Shown in pieces: positions 1-9,992 of a stretch of 24,093 nucleotides of DNA. Origin of the DNA: Purshia tridentata (lineage: Eukaryota > Streptophyta > Magnoliopsida > Rosales > Rosaceae). The stretch lies in contig QANT01005650.1 in assembly GCA_003254885.1 (NCBI GenBank), positions 1 through 24,093 of the forward strand. The letters run 5' to 3'. Every line of letters begins with the position of its first letter. The stretch's first letter is position 1. The notes under the pieces were generated by a model, which ran no database searches, was not told the origin of the DNA, and worked only from the letters and a program-made list of their open reading frames with translations. A program made the position numbers and the translations under genes.

Positions 1-504
1 TGTGTTTTTCCCATTCTATCTAATCGATCCTAACATTATCAAATACTAGTCTTTGATTTTTTAATGTTTACAAACAAATTCAAGTTTAGACATGGGATTT
101 TCTTTATTTCTTTATATATTTACATATCTATATTATTATTTTTCATTATTTTGTGAACTGATGACTAGTGAAATCTAATGTGACTTTCTTGTAATTTATG
201 ATGAACTACTGTTTGAAAGTTTTATTCTCTTAGGATGAACAATTGTTCTTTACTTGTTTCACGTAATGAAAGTAAACCCAATTATTTTCTAAAACTGTGT
301 TACGAGAAGAGTCCGTACTAATCATCGTAATCATTAAATTTAAATATTTGATGACCTGCATTTGTATTTATATATTAGTAAAGGCTGTAAAGCTTGTATA
401 AATGATATAAAATACTTTAGTGAAAGAGAACAATAATCTAGTTTCTTCACAAAAGGTTAAAAAAAGAAAAAAAGATCGGGCTATCCCATACGTAATCTTT
501 GTTG

Positions 505-650
505 CTTATTGGGCTTCGGCCCGCCCCAATACCAAAACGAAAAAGAATCTTAGATACTTAGCAAGGAAAATGGAGTTTGGAAGAGGAATCTTCGTGAATG
601 ATTGGGTTAGTGAGTTAGTTTTCCAAACCATGGCCCACAGGCCCACCAAA
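505..650. promoter_or_regulatory. Cluster of site II (TGGGCY) motifs
   Basis: TGGGCT lies at 510-515, and GGCCCA (TGGGCC on the other strand) at 632-637 and 640-645. A GGGC/GCCC inverted arrangement with a four-base centre also overlaps 511-520. TGGGCY elements are bound by TCP factors and are typical of promoters of growth and housekeeping genes. The nearest annotated start (XBAT33) is about 1.35 kb away, which is far for this motif. The cluster may belong to a gene lying to the left of the window. Confidence 0.4.
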
Positions 651-722
651 CCTCACCTAATTCCTTGCGTACAGCCTGAGGTCTTTAATTTTGAAAATCT
701 TACATACGAATACTCACACCCT

Positions 723-734
723 TTTCACGTGAAA
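723..734. promoter_or_regulatory. Palindromic G-box (CACGTG core)
   Basis: CACGTG at 726-731 is flanked by TTT and AAA, giving a perfect 12-bp palindrome. G-boxes bind bZIP and bHLH factors. It is about 1.3 kb from the XBAT33 start, so its target is unclear. Confidence 0.35.
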
Positions 735-1940
735 GCAATCCTACTTACTCAACCATCCGATCTTACTTGATTTAGTGAAACTTCATCACCCACAGGTCGG
801 TTTCTGAAAAAGACATCAACTTGTCACAATGTGCATACCACTTTCTCTTTTTCTGGTAAAAAAACTCTCTTTTTGGTCGTGCTCTGCAGTCTGCACCTGC
901 ACACAGAGTTATCATGATCCGCGGACCACCTAATCTGTTTAGCCTCTTAATTGTCTTTTATTTCTTTTGATGAGTAAATGCGAAAGGCTCTTCTCTGACT
1001 CTGAATGTGAGAGTTTAGTTACTGTTTGCAAATGCTATCACCTTACTAATTGTGTAAGAACGTAAGATTAACTTGCCATAATGCTATTTCAACTTTTCTT
1101 GACTTCTTGTTAAGCATTTAGAGTGGGTTTAATGTCAGTATGTCACTCCCAATCCGATGATTGTAATTACAATTTTATTCCTCCATTAAATAAAACCATA
1201 TGCATTGGCCATGGCACTTACGCAGTGCTACTACCAATCCCATTTGGGTGCAACATCCGGCGACCATGTCTATTAGTAAATAGAAAAAATGTTCGATCCT
1301 AATTGGTAGTAGGGGTAGTTTGAAGGTAATGGGGTTGGTGGGATGAGTAAACTCACATTTGAAAGAAAATAACAAATTATGAAAAATGCCAAGAGGTAGA
1401 GGATATATATATTTAATTTGGTGGCAAGTGAATTAATTAACCAACTAATATTTATCAATGATAGAAAAATTTAAAATTCCAATATACTTACTTTCAGATT
1501 AAAAATAATAATTTGATAGTGAGTGATTACACTAATATAATTCTACACAAAAAACTCACATATGTTATTGACAAATGAGAGTTATTAATGCATATAATTG
1601 GTACGAATATAATTTGAGTAGAGATAAAATCATAAAATGAGCTTTCCGCTATCTTCACCCTGAAAACCAAAGGAAGAAGCGAAAGCAGAAGCAAAACACG
1701 GTGCCACCCCCTCCAATTTCCAAACACAGGGAGTCGTACACAAAGTCAAATCCATCTCACGGAGGAAAGGGAGCTGCCACGTCATCATCCATCAGAAGCT
1801 CATGTTTCACAAAACCAAATCTAAAATCCTCCATTTTTCCATCCCATTGTTGATTGTATACTTATTTTAGCTCTGCTTTTGAGTCATCTTCCACGACGGT
1901 TGACCTAAATTATCCTTTCCCAATTTCACATTTCACATAT

Positions 1941-1998
1941 AGAGAGAGAGACACACACACACACACAGACCCAGAGGGAGAGAGAGAGAGAGAGAGAG
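1941..1998 (+). repeat. Compound (AG)n-(AC)n-(GA)n microsatellite in the XBAT33 leader
   Basis: Five AG units (1941-1950) run into about eight AC units (1951-1966), and after a short break into about ten GA units ending five bases before the XBAT33 start codon. It should lie in the 5' untranslated region. GA tracts in plant leaders and promoters are binding sites for BBR/BPC GAGA-binding proteins. No ATG occurs between 1850 and 2003, so the leader has no upstream ORF. Confidence 0.75.
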
Positions 1999-2002
1999 GG
2001 AA

Positions 2003-5000
2003 ATGGGCAATTCATTTGGGTGCTCTGCCTCCGGAGAAAGACTGGTGTCGGCCGCCAGAGATGGAGATGTAATAGAGGCAAGGATGCTTTTGGATTGCAA
2101 TCCTTTCCTTGCCAAATACTCCACCTTTGGCGGCCTCAACTCCCCTCTCCATTTCGCCGCCGCTAAAGGCCATAACGAGGTCCTTGCCCTTTTCCTTTTA
2201 ACCTTATTTTTCTGGGTTTCTTTTTTTCTCAATTTATTCTAGCTGCTGATGATCGTTTTTTATCCGCTATCAGATTTTTAGATTTTCTTTTCATTTTTGG
2301 GTTTGTTCTAGATTGTTTCTTTGTTGCTTGAAAATGGAGCTGATGTCAATTCCAGGAATTACTGTGGGCAGGTATGACAGATGTTGCTTTTCTCATCTAA
2401 GTTCTGTTTTGTTGATCATATAGTTTTTATATTTGTGTGTTTGAATCTCTATTCGGTTCAATTTTGGGATATGGGTATTGATTTGATTAGAAAGATTCGT
2501 GGTTGGTATGTGTTATTGTATAAATTGGGACCCGGGAATTGAAGATGGAAGCTCATGATGGGCTTGAATTAGTTTCCTTTTTAAATCTGACAAGGTCACA
2601 AAAGGATTCCCTTCTAATTATAGATTTTCAAACTTTGTGAGTATAACCTTTTTCTTTCGTTCCAACAAAACTGCATTGAAAAAAACAACACAGATGCACT
2701 CTTTTCCTTTATGTGCAACACAATTGTGTTCTGAGTTTGAAACTAAATGTTGAGTATGTTATTTGATTTCTGTGTTTAAAGACAGCATTGATGCAAGCAT
2801 GTAGATATGGACATTGGGAAGTTGTGCAAACCCTCCTGCTCTTCAAATGCAACGTGAGTCACTAAGTTTGGTTCTTTTGTTTCACTATTTTACTTATGCA
2901 ATTTAAACCTTGTCCAGATGGGCCCTGTAAAGCTGCAAGCCTTTTAACTTGGCTTTAACATTTGGGTCATGAATCTTTCCTAGTGAAGCCAGATATAGAA
3001 ATTATGTTTTGACATCTTCTAGTCCTTTTTCCACTAAGAAAAGAAAATTGATTCGTTATCATTTTTAATCATATTTTCTTCTTGATACTAGGTTACAAGA
3101 GCAGACTATCTTACTGGCAGGACGGCTCTTCATTTTGCTGCTGTAAATGGGCATGTAAGATGTATAAGACTTGTTGTGGCTGACTTTGTTCCAAGTGTTC
3201 CTTATGAAACTTTGAATAATCAGATAGATAGCTACACAAGTGATGGCGCAAATGCCACGAGCAAAAAAGAGCAGAGGTATGTGGGTAGCTTCAGTTTTCT
3301 TTGTTAAGCAGATTCATCATACATGTAAATTCTTCCAAGATTGGACACAAATGGAAAAAGGGTAATGAAATAGGATTACTTTTTATTTCTAGGGATTCGA
3401 ATAGGTAATCACTACATTCCTTGTCAGCATGGAATAATCTGTGTACTAAGTAAATAGGTGCAAACCAAATAGCGCATGTAAATTCTTGCTGAAGGGATTT
3501 TCACTGAGATATGTATATGTTATTTAGTTGTCAAACAAACCATTATCAAGTAGGTTATGTTTACAGTTTTGGACCTTTCATGACTGTAGATTCTACAGAG
3601 TCATTTGATTATGCATCTCTTTCTTGTTATTTATTCATTCCATTCCAGTGCAGTGCTCTGTCCAAGTTTGTAAACAAGGCAGCAGATTGTGGTATCACTG
3701 CTCTTCATATGGCTGCATTGAATGGGTATTTTGACTGTGTACAGCTCCTACTTGATCTTCATGCGAATGTGTTGGCTGTGACATTCCATTACGGAACATC
3801 CATGGATTTGATAGGTTTGATTGCTGTTTAGTAATACTAAATTAGCTGATGGAATGCTGCTTTCTGATCCTGCTTCAAACTGAAGTGAGTTTATTCTTGT
3901 AGGAGCTGGAAGTTCTCCATTGCACTATGCTGCTTGTGGGGGTAACTTAAAATGCTGTCAGGTAAGAGTTATATAAGTTGTGATGGCTTCTAAACAGTCT
4001 CTTGAATTTAAAAAGATGGTTTCCATATTTCTGCAGATTCTTCTTGCAAGAGGTGCCAGTAAGACAACTTTAAATTGCAATGGGTATGGGTCTTCTGATA
4101 TTCACAATTCTTATTGAGTTACTAATGACATGACTAATGTGTATAATACTCTTTTAGGTGGCTTCCTGTTGATGTTGCCAGAATGTGGGGGCGCCACTGG
4201 CTTGAACCACTGCTAGCAACGAATTCTGATTCAATAATACCAGCATTCTCTCTTTCTAATTATCTATCCTTGCCTCTCATGAGCATACTGAACATAGCAA
4301 GGTAACTTTTCAACTAAGGAAGCTCATTGATGCGAATGGTATCAAATTTCTCAAGTATATTAATTTTGCCATATAGACTCAAGTCCTTGGATTGTACTGC
4401 AGAGAGTGTGGATTTAAGTCTGTGACAACCTCGTCTGACGACACTGATATTTGTGCTGTCTGCCTGGAAAGAGCATGTTCTGTAGCTGCAGAAGGTTTGT
4501 GCCATCTATGCTTTTTTTATTTATGGTTATTTACATGTCTTAGTCATGTTTTCTATGTTTTCCTGATACTTTCCATATTACCTTTTGCCATAGTATAGCT
4601 GAATACTCAGATTATTAGCTAGTCTTATAACTTTTGTAGAAGCTTAATAATCCTTTATGAGATGCGTAGAAGTGTTATGAGGACTTCCATTCAGTTCATT
4701 TGTCTGGAGTGAGAGCCCTCTGCAGTTACTATGATAATAAATTCTGATATAGAATCTAGATCCACATTGGATCTGTGTATTTCTTTCTACTACTGTCTAA
4801 ATATCCAATTGTATCTTTATTTTCTCAAGAGGGTAAGTTAATTATCAATGAAATTATAGTTGGCTAGCCACTTCATTCTATCAATGGGATAAGGGGAAAG
4901 AAAACAATTTCTTGACCTCTTATGCACGAAGGAGTCTTAAATACTGACAATCTAATAATTTTTATAATTATAGGCATAAAAGTAGGTATTCAGTGACACT

Positions 5001-5715
5001 TCATCATATAAATACAGCACGTCTCTTGGATTAATTTTTGAGACTTGTAAACTTACTACTGAATTGTTCCATTATCACAATTTAAACCATTGTTTAGAAG
5101 TGTCCAGATTATAGAAATTATGCTACCATATTTACTAGATTATGCTCATCCTCTATTTACTTGGTACTTTCAGGATGTAGGCATGAGCTTTGCGTAAGAT
5201 GCGCACTCTATCTTTGCTCAACAAGCAACATCCCTTCGGAAACGGTGGGGCCACCTGGGTCCATTCCATGCCCTTTTTGTAGACATGCAATCATCTCCTT
5301 TGTCAAATTGCCTGGTTCCCCAACGAAGGAAAATAAACCACACATGTCGCTCGGCCTTTGTACCCCATGTATGCTTCACCCTCGTGACCCATACCGTGAA
5401 TCTCCAGCTTGTGCACCAGAGATCCGGAAGAACCGTGTGGCTTCAGTTTCTTCAGAGCTACTCTGCCCAGTCACCTGTAGCCCATTTCCTTCTGTCACAA
5501 TGCCTTTGTGCACGTGCAATGATGGTCCATGCCCACCATTTGAATCCCAGGAGGAGGAAAGCCGAGATGAATTAGCTCGTAGCTCGCAACCTGCATCAAC
5601 AGACCAGGATAAAATGGAAGGGCCGAGACTTGAAAAAACAAGCTGTTCAAGCATGTTTTGGAGCAGAAGAAGCTGCAGCAGAGAGCATCAGTGCAATGCC
5701 GAAATAAATACTTAA
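2003..5715 (+). CDS. XBAT33: XBAT33-type ankyrin-repeat RING-HC E3 ubiquitin ligase
   Basis: Ten coding exons, all with GT-AG introns and agreeing phases: 2003-2179, 2312-2371, 2782-2853, 3092-3276, 3654-3814, 3903-3961, 4037-4083, 4158-4301, 4403-4494, 5174-5715. They encode 512 residues, close to the roughly 510 of Arabidopsis XBAT33. Ankyrin repeats cover about residues 47-250 ([57 protein letters not shown]). The C3HC4 RING has Cys319, Cys322, Cys334, His336, Cys339, Cys342, Cys365 and Cys368. Proteins of this XB3/XBAT family use the ankyrin part to choose substrates and the RING to pass on ubiquitin. XBAT32 is known to act on ethylene synthesis, while the substrate of XBAT33 is not settled. 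The start MGNSFGC suggests possible N-terminal acylation (inference). The ATG has G at -3 and +4. The last intron, 679 bases, splits the RING. XBAT32 is the main alternative, but the C-terminal tail ([19 protein letters not shown]) fits XBAT33. Confidence 0.93.
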
Positions 5716-7039
5716 CCAGTTTGGTGATGATGGTACCTTCTCATGTGGCTGTCAAAAGGAATTTTTTTTTATTCACAGCAAAATTGTTAATGTTGTCAGA
5801 AAACGTATGTTTGATCCTTCTGGCACAAATTCTGCAAATCCGTGTTTGCTTCCGGTTTTTGTTCGGCTGGCTACATGGTGGATTAATTTGGGTCTGGCAT
5901 CACATCCTGCTAGGCTGCTACTCCCTTTTGATATCGCTCCTATGGTATTTACAGCGGCTGTAAAATTTGCATGTTGGGAAACATTGGTTGTAATGGAATG
6001 TGAACAAAGAAAGAAAATTTATTCACTCTATTTTTACCTATTTAAGTTCGCCAGAGTGGTTTGGTTTGCTTGTGAGATGAAAATATGAGATTTTGTAAGT
6101 GGTTATAAAATATGTTTATAGTGATTTTATGTAATAAGGTGGAAAATAATATTCCTGGGATAAGGAAGACAATTGGTTGTTTGGCTGTTGGTCCGTACCA
6201 ATTTTAGATCCCATACGAATTTACATCGACATAGACTAGTGCTGTGCTGATGCCGTCCCAGCATTTCCTTTGTTTTATTTTTGGTACGTACTATGACAGG
6301 TTGACATGATTCGCATCAAAATAAATTGATTTCCTCCTGTTACTTGGTTATATTAAGCTTCTACATTTCATATGGTTACTTGTTTTCATCGTTATTTTGT
6401 ATTTTTCTTTGGATGTGTAGTCTCTAAATTTGATAACATTATATCACTTCAGCATGCTACTCTTGAAGGCGAAAATCTTCAAAAGTTGATTTTTTGCTCT
6501 TTTAAGGCCCAAACCCAAAAATGGTCACAATAAGATGCAGTCAGGTGGGACCAACTAACTATTGAGAAGAATTCTTTTTTGTGTTTTTTGAGATGAGAAA
6601 CAAGTTTGCTCATCACTTGTAAATTTGTAATCCTATTTTATATCATGTAGTGAGTATAGATGTGATGTGGAACTGTTTTAGCATTGAAATATAATAATAA
6701 GAATAATAATGAGGACAATGGGGGTGGGGGGGACCCCATGACATTGAGAATGAAGAATTGGATACGTAGCTATGATCGTATCCAAAACACCAATCAGCAA
6801 AGCAAAAAGTGAAAAAAGCTAGCTAGGCCACCAACAGCACTGGCTCTGGCCGTCCCAAATCCTAGTACACAAGTACACACAAAAACAGTTAATTACCTAC
6901 ATAACAGGACACAGTACCTGTGGATGATGAACCAAGTACAACTAATACTTTATTCTTCTTCATTAATCTATGGTCCATGCATTTTAATGTTCTTTGTTTA
7001 TTCTAATTAATTAATTAGTGATGAATTAATATTAATTCA
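5716..7039. other. Convergent 3' region between XBAT33 and BFT
   Basis: This holds the 3' untranslated ends of two genes that face each other. The first 400 bases or so are T-rich, with several near-AATAAA strings around 6000-6150, and plausibly form the XBAT33 3'UTR. Open frames here are short and begin inside the XBAT33 tail. Between 6150 and 7000 I see only AT-rich DNA, with a short G-run at 6720-6733 and simple TTAATTAA-type sequence near 7005-7040. No RNA gene was recognised. Confidence 0.6.
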
Positions 7040-7931
7040 TCATCTTCTTGATCTAGCAGCAGTTTCTCTTTGTGCATTGAAGTAGACAGCAGCCACAGGC
7101 AGGCCAAGACCATTCTGCTGTGAAAATGTTCTGGTATTGAAATTGTCTCTGAAAGCTGGACCTCTCACTGTTTGTCTTCCTCTCTGCTTGAATAACACAA
7201 ACACGTACCTGTGAATCCCCACAATTGGCTTTGGACTTTCATACTCCACAATTTCTCTCCCTGTTAATTAATCAATGAAGACCAACTTAACCCTAGCTAA
7301 TCTTGTCCTATGATTAATTAATGTCGGCAATGACATATTTGCAAGTTATCGATTATAGACTTTACAGTTATAGAAACTTACCAAAGGACGCATCAGTGGT
7401 ACCAGGAATGTCTGTGACCATCCTGAAATTAATATTATTTGTTCATCATTAACTGTATTAGTGATAGTAAAATTGAAACAAACTACTTATTAAGGTACGA
7501 AATTATAGATGAACTGAAACTAGCTAGCTATGAGTTACCAATTACCAATGGATATGTTCTCTTAAGTGTGGGTCACTCGGGCTCGGAAAATCTGGGTCTG
7601 TCATAATCTTCGAAAGTTGACAGCCACAGCAAAAAAAACACATAGTTAATGGTTAACATTATAAATTAATGGAGCAAATTAAGAAGTATGTCGATTATAA
7701 TTAACTAGCATTAATAATGGTGAAACTTACTAATGTATAAGCAGCCCTCAAATCTTCACCACCGATCTCAACTCGAGGTTTAGCAGCAATTACAGAAGGC
7801 ATGAGCTCATGGCCATTGGCAACCTGTCTGTTGGGATTGTAAATTACATTCATTTTCACACTTGGGGTGAAGATGTCCACCACCTCTCCTTTCACTCTTC
7901 CAAGAGTTAGTGGCTCCATCGTCCTTGACAT
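7040..7931 (-). CDS. BFT: BFT-type PEBP floral repressor (FT/TFL1 family)
   Basis: Four exons on the minus strand: 7931-7731 (201 nt), 7607-7546 (62), 7422-7382 (41), 7260-7040 (221). The 62- and 41-nt middle exons are the signature of the plant FT/TFL1 family. The introns are 123, 123 and 121 nt. The product has 174 residues. The opening MSRTMEPL, the segment [10 protein letters not shown] and [11 protein letters not shown]...FKQRGRQ match BFT best. Family motifs are [10 protein letters not shown] (71-80) and GIHR (116-119). His85 stands where FT has its activating tyrosine and Asp140 where FT has glutamine, so both switch positions are TFL1-like. Such proteins compete with FT for FD/14-3-3 and delay flowering; Arabidopsis BFT is stress-induced. 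No upstream in-frame ATG exists in the leader, so 7931 is the likely start. Odd points: Ala63-Ala64 replace the usual aromatic before YTL, and Phe74 is unusual in the DPDxP motif. Confidence 0.93.
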
Positions 7932-8039
7932 CAAAACTAAATTGATTACCAAGCTAGCTATTACTGAAAAAGAGACTACTGAAAGATGTGTACCGCTTTG
8001 TGGTAGTGTTGGTGCAAAACATATATGATATATGCTGGC

Positions 8040-8046
8040 TTATATA
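8040..8046 (-). promoter_or_regulatory. TATA box of BFT
   Basis: On the minus strand the string CCTATATAAG occurs about 110 bases before the BFT start codon. It is a near-consensus TATA box, predicting transcription from around 8010 and a leader of about 80 bases. Confidence 0.65.
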
Positions 8047-9128
8047 GGCACAAGAAAGCGAATTAGGACAATTAATAAACATATTACTATTCAAGATCGA
8101 ATCAAGAACTTTTCTATTTTGGGGAAAGGACATGTTATATCAAGTGTGGTAAGAAGCCACTAGAGAGAAGTTATTTGCTGACTTTAATTTAGTGCTAATT
8201 AAGAGATCCCTCTGAAATTAAAGCTAGCATAAAATACTTGTCTAATTATTGTATTGCATCGACTTCTTTTGTAGAATCTAATGTCATTGCCTTACTGGTT
8301 AATAAGAATCGAGAATATTTAACTTTTTGCTACTTTAATACAATATCTTGAGCAAATGGGAATTCAGCTTTTCAGCTAATTAAGGTGCTTCATTTTCTGC
8401 ATGCACAATGTTTCTAACATTAGAAAGGAAAAAGTTATCTCATCAACAAGCTCGGAATTAGTACGTGTTTTCAATTTAATATAAGGAAGAGAGTAAGAGA
8501 CACAACATATATTATGTCCTAAATGCCTCACAGGAACCAAAATCAGTCAGAAACCATAATGCTTAATTTGTATATGGACTTCGTACTTGTTTCAACCTTT
8601 TGCAAGAGCAAGAACTAGCAGAAACATACCATTCCAGCCATTTGCAGTGGTTGCATGCAACCGAGCTACTACAATATCTTGATGTTGTTTCATTAGGGTT
8701 ATCATCATTGATTAAAGTTGTGTGATCAATCATAGGTCTACAATTAATAGAGGTGAGATATACGTAATTAATTGTATTGGTGGAGTGGATCTTATTTATA
8801 TTAAAAAGGTGATACAAAAATATAATATTAGTAAAATTATCACATGATGAGCGGAACAACTTTATTCCCACTACATCCTCATCGCATCCAGTGAATATCA
8901 ACTTCGAAATAAATGACCAAAAGGCCAAAAATAAAATAAAATAAAACCATAGCCAGATATCTACGAAGAATCTACGGCAGCCAACGGTAGGTAGGTGTGC
9001 AAGTTCAGCAGATATTAAGGAAGCTTTTCATTTTCCTCTATTATTCCTTTGACTGTCATACTCATCATCATACTCACAATTCCATACCCAATCATCAGCA
9101 TAAATTCAGGCAAAGTCTCTGTCTTCTT

Positions 9129-9174
9129 CTTTTTTTTTTTGGCCAAAAAGTNTTTTTTTTTTTGGCCAAAAAGT
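9129..9174. repeat. Two tandem 23-bp units, the second beginning with N
   Basis: A unit of C, eleven T and GGCCAAAAAGT is repeated exactly, with N (9152) standing at the C position of the second copy. A longer 17-base direct repeat flanks the pair (9112-9128 and 9170-9186). The homopolymer and the N suggest a poorly resolved read or contig join rather than biology. No gene is affected. Confidence 0.8.
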
Positions 9175-9263
9175 CTCTGTCTTCTTTTATCTCACATTTG
9201 ACACGTTTCCACAATTCCACTCCTTTTACGAGCTTCACTTTTCCAGTCACAAGTCAAATTGGG

Positions 9264-9269
9264 CACGTG
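9264..9269. promoter_or_regulatory. G-box (CACGTG) in an ABRE-like context
   Basis: GGCACGTGTC-type sequence, a good ABA-responsive element context. It is 1.3 kb upstream of BFT, which in Arabidopsis responds to ABA and drought, so it is a candidate site; function is inferred. Confidence 0.3.
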
Positions 9270-9962
9270 TCACTTTTTTGGACGTTCATGAATGGCAGCT
9301 GTTATGGAAATAGGGAATAGAAGATAATAGAATATAATAGATCGAATTTCAGCTTTTGATTGATTAATTTGTTGTCTCCTTTTGTTCCGTGCAATAATTT
9401 AAATTAATTTCGCAAGAGCAAAGCATGGACTCAACTCAACAAAGCCCAAGACGGACTTGACATAAGTCTTTTGAGCCGGCCCATATATACCGCATACTTT
9501 CTTGGCCCAGTCAGTCTTCATGTTACTATAGGCCTGCTCTTGTTATGCCATTTGGACTACGTAACAGGCATATGCTTTGGTATTCTATTCATTATGTTTA
9601 AGCCCACCAGAGCCAATGTTCTTCAATCCAAATGTTCATATCGTTCTATTCTACTTTCTGCTTAATTAGTGAAGTTGTTTATTTTCCAATGAAATAGTTA
9701 AAAATGGTAAACTAGATTATTCATTCAGTGACCATAATATTTGTGGGAAAAGATTTTGTGCCCTAATCCTATGTATTGAGAAAAGATGAAACCAACAAAC
9801 AGAGAAACAATGACGAAAAAATTGCAAGCTTGAAGAAGAAGAGGGAAATTAAACCTCCTATGAATGAAGCGCAATATCGTTGAATCAATACATAAACTAA
9901 CTACAAAAATGGAAAGGGCACAGACATAATTGACCATTATGTAATATAAACAGAAAAATACT

Positions 9963-9992
9963 CTAATGACATAGAAATTTCTATGTCATTAG
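9963..9992. repeat. Perfect 30-bp palindrome
   Basis: Two 15-base arms beginning CTAATGACATAGAAA meet without a spacer and pair without mismatch. The pairing stops at the next base on each side. A second small inverted repeat (ACATAAT...ATTATGT, 9924-9942) lies just to the left. It may be the residue of a small hairpin transposon or an excision footprint. Confidence 0.85.

Larger units (their letters stand above)
1..1850. other. Intergenic region upstream of XBAT33
   Basis: AT-rich sequence with no open reading frame that looks like a protein. It contains a small island of TGGGCY/GGCCCA motifs (about 505-650) and a palindromic G-box (723-734), listed separately. The rest, including the part nearest the XBAT33 start (about 1200-1850), shows no recognisable TATA box or other element. 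The left 400 bases are very AT-rich and could be intron or intergenic DNA of a gene outside the window. Confidence 0.6.

Noticed and set aside
420..770. 116-codon + strand open frame near the left end
   Set aside because: It begins at GTG rather than ATG, has low-complexity Lys-rich composition at its start, matches no family I know and overlaps promoter-type GGCCCA motifs. Taken as chance.
1854..2242. Overlapping frames across the XBAT33 leader and first exon on both strands
   Set aside because: They read through dinucleotide repeats or run on past the exon 1 donor into the intron. The spliced XBAT33 model explains the region.
8563..8928. 121-codon minus strand frame upstream of BFT
   Set aside because: It lacks an ATG at its start, is rich in Ser, Asn and Ile as expected for AT-rich DNA, and shows no domain or splice context.
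8997..9320. 107-codon + strand frame containing an unknown residue
   Set aside because: It runs through the poly-T repeat and the N; the coding would be an accident of homopolymers.
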